IMG/VR virus record: IMGVR_UViG_3300044630_000413
Span: 1-25,867 of that record
Length of the DNA stretch: 25,867 nt
DNA from: a virus
Strand: one strand, 5' to 3'
Shown here piece after piece: positions 13,066 to 22,129 of this stretch. The position numbers and the translations under genes are program-made. Under the pieces are notes generated by a model. The model saw only the letters and a list, made by a program, of their open reading frames with translations, was not told the origin of the DNA and ran no database searches. How positions within the stretch are numbered: position 1 is the first letter of the stretch; every line of letters starts with the position of its first letter.

Positions 13066-16000
13066 TGCGTGCGATCAGCTTGTCTTTTTGCTCTGTTGAG
13101 AGCCTTGAGTTAGCTCGCACCGTACGCTCATCGGTGAACATCTCCCCCATAGACTTCTTGAAACCTCCAGCCATATCGGATTGGGCCAACAGCGACGCAT
13201 ACTCCTGCGCCCATGCTCTGGCTTCAGCTTTCTTACCGCGTCTCTCCAAATCCTCATAGCCTTTTTGCGCTCTGACGACTTCTTCCATGCGCTCGTAAGC
13301 GCGGTCGATGATGAAGCGGCCTTCGGTTGACTGGAACAGACCGCCAATGAACGGCAACTTGCTGGCAGAAGAAGACGCTTTCTCGCCTTCCGTTGATGAG
13401 CGCAGTACTGGGTCTAGCATGTGCAGGGCTGACAGCCCCAAGTTGCTGGTATAGCTACGCACAAAATGCTCAATCAGCAGGGGCGACACGCCCACGGCTC
13501 CGGTAAACGAACCCAAAGCTTTGGCCACTTCAGTCGTCTCTTCACGATAGCGCATAGCGGCAGGCAAATCTTTCTCTCTTGCCGACTCGATCGGTCCGTA
13601 TGCCGTAGCGCCAATGGACGCTTCGATAAGCGGTTTGCCGGCCACAGGCACAACGCCGGGAGTGGACTGCCACAAGAGCATGCCCAGACCTTTGATTGCT
13701 TCCTTGGCCTTAGTGTCTCGCCGCGCCACATCCAAAATAGCTTCTGGCAACGCCTTGAACAAGATACCCACCTCGTACGGAATTGGAATCTTTAGTGGTT
13801 CTTTGACGTTTGGAATGTACACAAACCAATTGCCATACTTAACTTCAGGCGGTAGTTTGCGGTAATCTTCGTTGTCTTCCATCATCAAAGCGTAAGCCAT
13901 GGTTCCGGCCATCAACATCAGGCCACGCGCTTTAATCTTGCGCTGAATCTCCAAACGCTCAGCAAAAGGTGTTGTGCCTTTAAATGACCGATACAAGACA
14001 TCCAAGCCCTGAATCTGCGCGTTAAAGAACGGAACCATGGTGCTGAGCATTTGCATGCTTGGCGACAATCCACGGCGGCTAAAGTTCTGAGACTCAAACG
14101 CACGGAACTGCGCCTGTGCTTCTGTGAAGCCCTTCTTCAACGAATCCTCATAGATAGTTGCGCGTGTAGCCGCATCAGACTGTAGCGCCACTGTGTCCAG
14201 CATGCCCAGCATCTTGTCCCACTTGCCGCGGCCTGTGCCAATGTCCTGCAAGAACTTCTGCATGTCTTTCTCGTCGCCTGTGTAGATGTTGCTACTGATG
14301 GCCAGACCACGCATGAGCGCTTCTTCAGCAGGGCTGCGACCTGCACGCATCTTAGCCAACTGCTTCAAGGCATTGACCACAGGAACACCATCTACACCGC
14401 CAACAATGGCCGCATTAACAGGGTCACGAATCAACTGGCGAATGGCGTAGGCAGGGCTACGGGTCACAAACTTACGCACCCAGTCCGCCGGTATGCCCAT
14501 CATTTGCACAATTGCGGGGATGGTGGTCTTAATACCTTCCATTCCTTTGACAATCAAATGCGCTGGAATACCAAACGTGTCTGTGTCTATTACCGCAAAA
14601 TAGTCAACGCCATCAACCTTGTAGCGCACGACATCCGTGCCAGAGGGACCGCTTCCCTTGCCAATCTTAGATGCAAAACCTGCCTTGTACAGCGCATCAG
14701 CAGTTTTGTGCGTGGCGTTGTTCCTCAAACCTGCACGAGACAACATGAATGTGTTCTGTACAGCGCTGGTCAAAATCGGGAGAATAGTCTTTTCGTCACC
14801 CAACATGCGTTGCAAGTCTGGGTTCTCTTTGATGTTACCAATACGGATACTACTTTCCTTGTCGGTAAACAGCTTGACCTCGTTGTTCTCAACACGATAG
14901 AACGGCACAAACGGCGTCTTCTTCAGGCGCTCGCCTTCTTGTTTAGAGATAAATCCGCACTGGACAATAAAGTCTATAAGGCCGTTGTTGTACTGTTTGT
15001 ACACAGCTTTGGCCGCATCAATGCTTTTCTTGGCTGCTGGGTTTGCTGCCAGCGTAGCTTTGTCCCGCAAGTACTCGGCCTTTGCCGCTTCAGGGTCAGA
15101 AGACAACAAACGTGCCCAGCCGTTAGGCGTAGCTTCCGCACGCTCACCAGCAATCTGCACTGTCAAAAGACGTTCAGCATCCGCACCCAACCCCGCTTTG
15201 GCGGCATCGTCTAAATGTTCAGTCATTTGAACAAGGTTAGCGCCTCCTGATGATTGGTAGCGGTACTCTGTGCCCAAAGCGGTTTTGTCGGCCACGATCG
15301 ACACAGGGCCGTGCGTAATAAACTGACCTGCTGTTTGAGTAGTGTTGTCAGCCAAACGCATAAAGTACTGCGCTTGGAAAGCTTCAGTAGAAGACAGCTT
15401 GCCAGCACCTTCTCCCGCCACAATAGCGGCATCCGCAGCAGCCAGCTTGTCAACTAACTGTACGCGGCCACCTAGACCAAAAAAGTTTTCTTTAAGGGTC
15501 TTGGTCTTACCTGCTTCTTGGCCAACAATAACGGATGTGCTGGCAGGCGCTTTGGTACGGAAAACAGACGGCGCGTTGATCTGGTCAACCATCTGGAACT
15601 TCTGCGCAGGCATGTACAGCGCTTCGATGTTTTTAGTAGCCACATCTGACGTAACTTGGCCAGTTTTAAAGCCAACCAAACGCAGCAATGCTTGGAAGAA
15701 ACGCGACAACATGTTGCCACCAAACCAAGGCTTCTTATTGATCTGGTCACGGAAATCCTTGTTGGACTGCACCTCAGACGCAAACTCGGCCACGTTAGTC
15801 AACCCGTACTCATTAACCAGCGCTTTGTCTTTCTTTAGCTGGTTGTACATGGCGGTCAACTCATTACGGGCATTGAGTTGTTCTTTAGTCAGATCGCTAG
15901 CAGGCATTACCAAACCACGCAAAGATGCGGCGTGGGTGACCTCGTGGATCAAATTCTCTTCTGTCAGCTCTCCGGGTCTAAACGACACCGTATTTGTCAC

Positions 16001-19000
16001 GTTGTTGTAAAACGCTGGCACAGGGTTGCCGTAAGCATCGGTAAGGTCTGGATCAATAACAACCTTGGTGCGAAGCAACATGTCGACCACGTTCTTGGCG
16101 TTTTGACGGATAAAGTCAGTCTGACCGTTCTTGGCCACATCGTTTACAGCATCAAGCAAGCGCCCATCTGCAATGGCTTCTTTAGCGGCATCAGACAGTT
16201 GTACCTGATCCATCTCCGTGTACTGGGTTGCAGCACCTTGGATTGGGCCTTCTTCGTCAAACTCTGGCAGTGTCGCGGCTTCCTGTTTAGCAGTAGCGGC
16301 ATCAATCGCGGCTTCGACTTCTGCTTGCGCACCACCCTTTAGGGCTTTAGAAGCACGCACATCGCGAGCGTTCTTGTATGCTTCTTCAGCGGCGTCACTT
16401 CGTTGGTTTGCAAGGTCAAGCGCATCTTGCGCCAACTCTTTGGTAGCGGGAGTCTTGGCTTCGTCAAAGTCTTTCTGGGCTTTCTCCAGTTCAATGACCG
16501 ACTGACGGAAGCGCTCACGAGCGGCAATAATTTCAATCGTTGGGCCTTGACCCAACAACCGCTCACCTTCAGCCAACTGCGCAGCAATTTGCTCTTCAGT
16601 TAAACCTTCGGTAGCTTCTGCGTAAGCAGTCTCCAACTTGGCACGGCTGGCTTCTGTAGCGCCATCCAAACGTGCCTTGACTGTAAACAAATGAACTGCG
16701 TTAGCGGCTTCTTGGGACAGGCCATCTGCACGAAGCTTAGTCACGCCAGATTGGCGCACGCGTTTAGCACCCATCATGTTACGAACAACAGGTCCTTCCT
16801 TACGGGCAGGCAAACGCATACCTTCCGCAACGTCTGGCTGTAAGCCAGTACCTTGCTCCAAGTCACGCTCAACAATCGGAGCAACGGAGTACAGGGTGTC
16901 AATATTGGATTCAATCTTGTCGTACTCAGCCTGATATTTCTTAATATCTTCGACGTTGTTCTTCTCTCTGGCTTTACCCAAATTGGTGTCGGCTGTGGCA
17001 AGTTCACGCTTGAGGCGGTTAAGCTCAGCAGTCATCAGTGGGTTAGATGTATCCCGTGTAAAGCGGCGTGTGTCATACCCAGCGCCAGACTTGGCTTTCT
17101 CAAGGCGCTCTTTCTCTGCTTTAGCGGCGTCTAACGCCTTTTGTTTTTCTACAGCGCCCGCATTTTTTTCAGCCTGAATCTTGCGCTCTTCTTCGCGAGC
17201 TTTAGTTTCTGCTTCTGCGCGTGCCTTCTCAGCTTTGGCTGCAGCGGCTTTGGCTTCTTCAATTTGCTTGAGAAGCGGCGACTCTTGGTTCAAAGCTTTG
17301 GCTAAACGAGCACTGGTGTCTACAAACGCCTCACGCAAATCCTGACCCATCAATTTGCTCAAAGTCAGATTGTCTCGGCGTGCGACCAAGTAAAGCAGCT
17401 CAGCTGCTTGTGTTTTAGGTAAAAGCTTGTCTGTGGCACTAGAAGCGCGAGCCATAGCGCTGTCTAAACGGCCAAATTCCAGCCCTGAAGCAGTGGCAGG
17501 TAAGTTGTCAATTGCTTTACGTGCACCCTCATAAGCAGTTTGGGCGGCGTCGCTAAGTTTCTTAGCAGCCATGTATTCGCTACGCGCTTCTTTTTCGGCA
17601 AAGTCAATGCTAGCGGCGTAGTCTTTTGGCAAAGGCCCTTTCATCTTGGCAATTACAGGAGACGTAAGTTGCGGTTTATCAGACCCACGCGCCTGCAATA
17701 TTAATTCGCTCTGCGCCAACCTAGCATCAATTTTTGCCAACTCGTCGTCAATTGCTTTTACGTTCTCTTCAGAAAACGCGCCTTTAACAAGCGGCTCAAG
17801 CTCCTGTATGACTTTTTGTTGCTGTCTGATTTCTTGTGTAACACCCGACTCAGCTAACTTGCCACGAGCCGATGTAAGCTCTCTGCCAGACATACGCGCA
17901 ACTTCAGTCGCTCTTGACAGCGCTTTCTGCGCTTTAACAACCTCTGGCACTTTTGCCACGGGTGCAACAGACTGTTTCTTAATATCCCAGCTTTCGGCTT
18001 TCTTAGGCTTGGTAAGTACCTTGCCTGATGGTGCACGGAACTCACGGGATTCCCCTGCTTGAATACGTTCAGCTTCCACCTGCCCGGGAGTAGCGCCAGT
18101 TACAGCCGCTTGCTGTTGCTGTTGCATACGCTGGCGACGCTCTAAGTCGCGGAACGTGGCTTCTGCTTTGGGCAAATCTTTTTGCGCTTGCGCCAATTCT
18201 TTTTGAACGGCTTGTAGGTCAGCGCGCCCTTCTTCAGACAGCGTTGCCAACATGTCAAAGTAGCGTGCGTTTTGTTCGCGTGATTTGGCGTCAGACGTAA
18301 GCCTTTGCAAAAGCAAGTTATCAGGCGTTTGGGCAAGTTCTTCCCTGAAAACTCGGGCTTCGTCTTTAAATCTCTTTGCTACCTCACTGAAGTACTGTGG
18401 GTTGTCTTGCAACGCTTCTGTGTTGCGCACAGCTTTCTTCAGTTCTTCAACCTTAGTCTCTGCCGCCACAAACGCAGTGCGCGCATCTGTCAGCTCTTCA
18501 GGCGTAACTTCACGCAGTGTGGGTGCCAGACGCTTAGGCTGGATGCCGGGCAATTCTTTTTGCTTGCCTTCTGGCGCAGTAACTTCCTCTTCCGTACCGG
18601 CGGCAATCTTTGCCTTTAGCTCATCCCGAGCCTTCATCAATTGCGCGCGTATGTTGCCCGCGCCGGATTCAACCGTCAAACCTTTGAGCTGGCGCTCAAT
18701 GTTGCCAAGCTGTTGTTGCATTTCAACCAACTGATCGGGCTCAACAACAGGTTGACGCGCTGCTTCCTGATACTGCTGATATTCACGAGCACTACGTTTT
18801 TGCAGTGCGTCGCGGGTACCTTCTAACTCCCGTATCTTGGCGTTAATATTTCTAAGCTGACCAGATGGGCCTTTGTCAAAAAGATCGACAAGTTTTTGTT
18901 CCCCTTCTGTTGAAGGCAAACGCCCACGCTTCTCTACTTGCGCAACAAGTTTGGCTCGTTGAGCATAAAGCCCCCGCAATTTTGCCAGCACGTCGCCTAG

Positions 19001-22000
19001 TGCAGCGCGTGTTACCTTTTCCATTTTAGACGACATGCCAAACAGATCGGGTGCTGAGGCTGGGGCGCTTTCTACAAATTCACCTGCCAGCTTGTTTGCT
19101 TCCTTGATTGAGGGCAGACTGGCTCTTAACTTCTTAAGTTCGTTGCCAAGGTCTGTACGGCGGTCTTTAAGTTCAGCCAATGCAGCCGTTTTGGCTTCGT
19201 CTGTTGGACGGCCAGCTTTCTGCACTTTTTCGTTTACAAGACGCAACTCACGAACAATTTCGTCAATTCTGGTAGCACGCCCTTCAACACGCTCAATTGG
19301 AAGCTGTCTGCCTGCCCTAGAGACTTCACGATCTTCAGCAATAACAGTGCTATAGCGGTCAATTACTGCGTCAGCTTTAACTTCCCAACCAGTTTTTGCT
19401 TCCAGCTTTTTGACTTCTAGCGCAAGTGTATTTCTGCGCTTCTCCATTGCCCCCAAAGATTCTGCTTGTTCAGGGGAAGTTGGCTGACCAATTTCTTTAA
19501 TTTCTTTATCTAATCTGCGCAGCCCAGCTTTTGAACGTGTTAATTGCTCAACTGTTTTTCTTAGGTCGTCTGTTACTGTAAGCAGTTGCTCACGCAAACC
19601 TGCCTTAGCTTCAGCTTCTAATGCTTTGCCGTTATTTAAAATACGATTGAGGTTGACCAAACGATCTGAGTTAAACAGAAACGATTTGGTATTGGTATAA
19701 ACAGCGTCAGTGTCTTTAATTTTGACAGCATCGTAAATTTCGATAAGCCCATCATGCACTTTGGCACGCAATTCTTTGACCTCTCTAGCCATTGCGGCGC
19801 GGTCGTTTTGCTTATTAAAACCTTCCTGTGCAGGCGTCAACTTAGGCAAATAGTAGTCAAGCAACGCGGAGACATTCTCGTCAGTGCGTTGGTCAATAGT
19901 GTTTTGCGCCAGTGGCGTAGTGTCCTTGAAGCGATCGGCCGCTTCCATACGGCGAGTCAGATTCCTCAGTGCCTTACGTTTGACTCCAAGTTCAAACGTC
20001 TCCCGTGTTGGCAGTATTGCGTCTTTAGGAATTTCTTGTTTCTCTAAAGCTTTAATGTCTTTTTCAAGCGTTTCTTTCAGCTTGTCGCGGTCTTCGCGGT
20101 ACTCGGTGTTGGCAGGATCTTTTTTAAGCTTTTCCCAGTCCTGCTCACTTTCCTCAAACAAAGACAACAGTGAACGCGCTTTTCCAAGCTCTCTGTCGCG
20201 GTACGCTTGGGTAACAGGCGAAGTAGTCTTGACTCGCTCAGACATTGCGCGGAGCTTCTCGATCTCAGCTTCAACGCTTTCCCGTGTCTCACGGGCTTCT
20301 CTTGCGCCGTCATCAATCTCAGCGGCAAACAAGTCATCGGTCGGAACGTTGCGGAACTGATCGCCTTCCATCAGCGTGGGTACGGCCTCCAGCTCTTTCA
20401 AGCGCGGTATCAATTTACCAATCGCTTCGTCATCGCCAAGCTCTTGGTAACGAGCCAACTTCTTTTTCAAGTCTTTAATTTCGACATCACGGGCGGCAAC
20501 GTCTGTTTGTTTAGGCGCTGCGGCAACAAAAGGTTTCAGTTCGTCAAGTTGTTTGAGCGCGTCTTTGTGCTGCTTGATGCTATTGACAAGGCTCTCCATG
20601 CTGGCAGTGTCAGTGGCGGTACTCAGCTTAGTGCGTAGATTCTCAATCTGTTTATTGACCGTGTTCTGCATAGCCGCAAAGCCTTCTGGCGTTGGGGCCA
20701 CAGACTGAAACTGCTTTTGCAGATCAAACTGCTGGTTGGTGAGCGCTTGGATCTGCGCCTGATCGCCTGTCTTTGTAGCTTCGGCAAGCTGTGCGTCAAG
20801 CCCTTTAATCTGTGTGTCAAGTGTGCGCAGTTGGCCAACGGGGGAAGTGTCCCGAGCTTCTGGCAACGCACCAAACAAATCTTGTTGAGCACCGGGAACT
20901 TTAACGGCTTCATCAAATGCCGCTTTATCCGTAGCTGCTTTAGCACGTTCGTCAATAAGCTTTTTGGCTAGGCGGTATTCTTCAACAGTGCCTGCGTACT
21001 CGTCTGATTTACGCAAATCTCTGATCTGCGTACGTGCTTCTGCTTTATCTGCAACAGCAGCCAGATCGCCTTCGGCGGGTTTGCCTTTAATACGCGCCAG
21101 CAAATCAGCTTCTTGTTTTTGCAAGTCAGCGTAGCGAGTCTGAATCTCGTCCAAGTACTCAGGGGTTTGGCGGTACGCGGCTTGCTCTTGCTCCAAGCGC
21201 TGCTTCTCGGCTTCTTGTGCCTGCACTTGTTTGGTTTGCTCCGCACGGGCTTCTTCTGCCTGCTGGGACTTAATCCGTCCACGCTCAATGTAACGACCTG
21301 CAGGGGCTAATGCGCCACCCAACACAGCGCCACCAATCAAACTATCCCAATACTCGTCACGAGCTTGTGCGTCTGTAAGTTTTAAACCAGCTTGTAAACG
21401 CTCAAGGAATTGCTGTGCTACTTCTGTAGTACTCTCTGCGCCAATAGCTTTACCCGTAGCTTTGGAGTAGTCCCCCAACATTTTTGTCATGCCTTGCTTG
21501 GCAATCTGTTCAGCTGCGTCCTGAGAAAGTTCTTTACCTGCCGCACCAAAAATACCCCGAATAGCAGGGAACATTTTGAAAGACAGTAAGTCAAGGGCAC
21601 CTGCAACAGAACCTGCGCCAGCAGCGGCGGCTAAGTTTGTCTGCTCGAGCGGTGTACCTTCCTCAGTCTGGCGTTTCAAGAACTGGCCAGTAAACTGGCC
21701 GCCTGAGACTAAAGCACCCAAGCCAGTAGCGGCAAGGGCCGGAGCACCGCCAAACGTAGCCGCAGCGCCTGCCGCTAGTGGAGCTGCAATGTACGGCAAA
21801 GAGCCGCCAAGCAACTCGGTAAATTTAGTGACTGGCGCTCCCGACCAGCCTTTTTCTGTAGGCTTGAAGGTACGTTGTTGGTACGCTTCTTCCTCGGCCA
21901 TGATCTGCTTGGCACGCGCGGTGTCCATGACACCTGTACGGCCAGCAAGCGCAGCCCCCGCGCTTTTTAAACCAGAGATGCCTGCTTTAACAGCAGGAAC

Positions 22001-22126
22001 AAAGCCTTCTTCTGGAGAACCGCCTATGCCAAGTTGTTCCCGAAGGATCTCCGCTGCTTTTTCTTTTGGTACGTTGTCTGGAAATTCAACGGTTCGTCCA
22101 TCAGGCAAAGCAACGGTGTAGCTCAT
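12998..22126 (-). CDS. Giant polyvalent virion protein with zincin motif, 3042 aa
   Basis: This is a single large protein expected to be packaged in the particle and injected with the DNA. Residues 1-35 (SYTVALPDGRTVEFPDNVPK) form a small domain common at the front of phage virion proteins. Hydrophobic Gly/Ala-rich stretches lie at about 110-145, 165-195 and 262-275. A charged coiled coil fills about 285-1930. A metallopeptidase-like motif HEVTH has His2061, Glu2062 and His2065, with Glu2114 in VAEFASEV as a likely third ligand. The C-terminal 600 residues, including FSRRGLSPSMQML near 2683, resemble the large-polyvalent-protein-associated domain LPD38. The gene starts three bases after the previous one ends, and its last 68 bases overlap a convergent gene. 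The role is inferred from architecture. Confidence 0.88.
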   Translation of the reverse strand: MSYTVALPDGRTVEFPDNVPKEKAAEILREQLGIGGSPEEGFVPAVKAGISGLKSAGAALAGRTGVMDTARAKQIMAEEEAYQQRTFKPTEKGWSGAPVTKFTELLGGSLPYIAAPLAAGAAATFGGAPALAATGLGALVSGGQFTGQFLKRQTEEGTPLEQTNLAAAAGAGSVAGALDLLSFKMFPAIRGIFGAAGKELSQDAAEQIAKQGMTKMLGDYSKATGKAIGAESTTEVAQQFLERLQAGLKLTDAQARDEYWDSLIGGAVLGGALAPAGRYIERGRIKSQQAEEARAEQTKQVQAQEAEKQRLEQEQAAYRQTPEYLDEIQTRYADLQKQEADLLARIKGKPAEGDLAAVADKAEARTQIRDLRKSDEYAGTVEEYRLAKKLIDERAKAATDKAAFDEAVKVPGAQQDLFGALPEARDTSPVGQLRTLDTQIKGLDAQLAEATKTGDQAQIQALTNQQFDLQKQFQSVAPTPEGFAAMQNTVNKQIENLRTKLSTATDTASMESLVNSIKQHKDALKQLDELKPFVAAAPKQTDVAARDVEIKDLKKKLARYQELGDDEAIGKLIPRLKELEAVPTLMEGDQFRNVPTDDLFAAEIDDGAREARETRESVEAEIEKLRAMSERVKTTSPVTQAYRDRELGKARSLLSLFEESEQDWEKLKKDPANTEYREDRDKLKETLEKDIKALEKQEIPKDAILPTRETFELGVKRKALRNLTRRMEAADRFKDTTPLAQNTIDQRTDENVSALLDYYLPKLTPAQEGFNKQNDRAAMAREVKELRAKVHDGLIEIYDAVKIKDTDAVYTNTKSFLFNSDRLVNLNRILNNGKALEAEAKAGLREQLLTVTDDLRKTVEQLTRSKAGLRRLDKEIKEIGQPTSPEQAESLGAMEKRRNTLALEVKKLEAKTGWEVKADAVIDRYSTVIAEDREVSRAGRQLPIERVEGRATRIDEIVRELRLVNEKVQKAGRPTDEAKTAALAELKDRRTDLGNELKKLRASLPSIKEANKLAGEFVESAPASAPDLFGMSSKMEKVTRAALGDVLAKLRGLYAQRAKLVAQVEKRGRLPSTEGEQKLVDLFDKGPSGQLRNINAKIRELEGTRDALQKRSAREYQQYQEAARQPVVEPDQLVEMQQQLGNIERQLKGLTVESGAGNIRAQLMKARDELKAKIAAGTEEEVTAPEGKQKELPGIQPKRLAPTLREVTPEELTDARTAFVAAETKVEELKKAVRNTEALQDNPQYFSEVAKRFKDEARVFREELAQTPDNLLLQRLTSDAKSREQNARYFDMLATLSEEGRADLQAVQKELAQAQKDLPKAEATFRDLERRQRMQQQQQAAVTGATPGQVEAERIQAGESREFRAPSGKVLTKPKKAESWDIKKQSVAPVAKVPEVVKAQKALSRATEVARMSGRELTSARGKLAESGVTQEIRQQQKVIQELEPLVKGAFSEENVKAIDDELAKIDARLAQSELILQARGSDKPQLTSPVIAKMKGPLPKDYAASIDFAEKEARSEYMAAKKLSDAAQTAYEGARKAIDNLPATASGLEFGRLDSAMARASSATDKLLPKTQAAELLYLVARRDNLTLSKLMGQDLREAFVDTSARLAKALNQESPLLKQIEEAKAAAAKAEKARAEAETKAREEERKIQAEKNAGAVEKQKALDAAKAEKERLEKAKSGAGYDTRRFTRDTSNPLMTAELNRLKRELATADTNLGKAREKNNVEDIKKYQAEYDKIESNIDTLYSVAPIVERDLEQGTGLQPDVAEGMRLPARKEGPVVRNMMGAKRVRQSGVTKLRADGLSQEAANAVHLFTVKARLDGATEASRAKLETAYAEATEGLTEEQIAAQLAEGERLLGQGPTIEIIAARERFRQSVIELEKAQKDFDEAKTPATKELAQDALDLANQRSDAAEEAYKNARDVRASKALKGGAQAEVEAAIDAATAKQEAATLPEFDEEGPIQGAATQYTEMDQVQLSDAAKEAIADGRLLDAVNDVAKNGQTDFIRQNAKNVVDMLLRTKVVIDPDLTDAYGNPVPAFYNNVTNTVSFRPGELTEENLIHEVTHAASLRGLVMPASDLTKEQLNARNELTAMYNQLKKDKALVNEYGLTNVAEFASEVQSNKDFRDQINKKPWFGGNMLSRFFQALLRLVGFKTGQVTSDVATKNIEALYMPAQKFQMVDQINAPSVFRTKAPASTSVIVGQEAGKTKTLKENFFGLGGRVQLVDKLAAADAAIVAGEGAGKLSSTEAFQAQYFMRLADNTTQTAGQFITHGPVSIVADKTALGTEYRYQSSGGANLVQMTEHLDDAAKAGLGADAERLLTVQIAGERAEATPNGWARLLSSDPEAAKAEYLRDKATLAANPAAKKSIDAAKAVYKQYNNGLIDFIVQCGFISKQEGERLKKTPFVPFYRVENNEVKLFTDKESSIRIGNIKENPDLQRMLGDEKTILPILTSAVQNTFMLSRAGLRNNATHKTADALYKAGFASKIGKGSGPSGTDVVRYKVDGVDYFAVIDTDTFGIPAHLIVKGMEGIKTTIPAIVQMMGIPADWVRKFVTRSPAYAIRQLIRDPVNAAIVGGVDGVPVVNALKQLAKMRAGRSPAEEALMRGLAISSNIYTGDEKDMQKFLQDIGTGRGKWDKMLGMLDTVALQSDAATRATIYEDSLKKGFTEAQAQFRAFESQNFSRRGLSPSMQMLSTMVPFFNAQIQGLDVLYRSFKGTTPFAERLEIQRKIKARGLMLMAGTMAYALMMEDNEDYRKLPPEVKYGNWFVYIPNVKEPLKIPIPYEVGILFKALPEAILDVARRDTKAKEAIKGLGMLLWQSTPGVVPVAGKPLIEASIGATAYGPIESAREKDLPAAMRYREETTEVAKALGSFTGAVGVSPLLIEHFVRSYTSNLGLSALHMLDPVLRSSTEGEKASSSASKLPFIGGLFQSTEGRFIIDRAYERMEEVVRAQKGYEDLERRGKKAEARAWAQEYASLLAQSDMAGGFKKSMGEMFTDERTVRANSRLSTEQKDKLIARIKAAQNREAEAFYQATERRRPQ

Positions 22127-22129
22127 AGT

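Noticed and set aside
14504-15214. A 236-residue plus-strand open frame inside the giant minus-strand gene
   Set aside because: It is antisense to well-formed coding sequence, has Cys/Arg-rich shadow-type composition and has no ribosome site. The minus-strand protein has recognisable domains across it.
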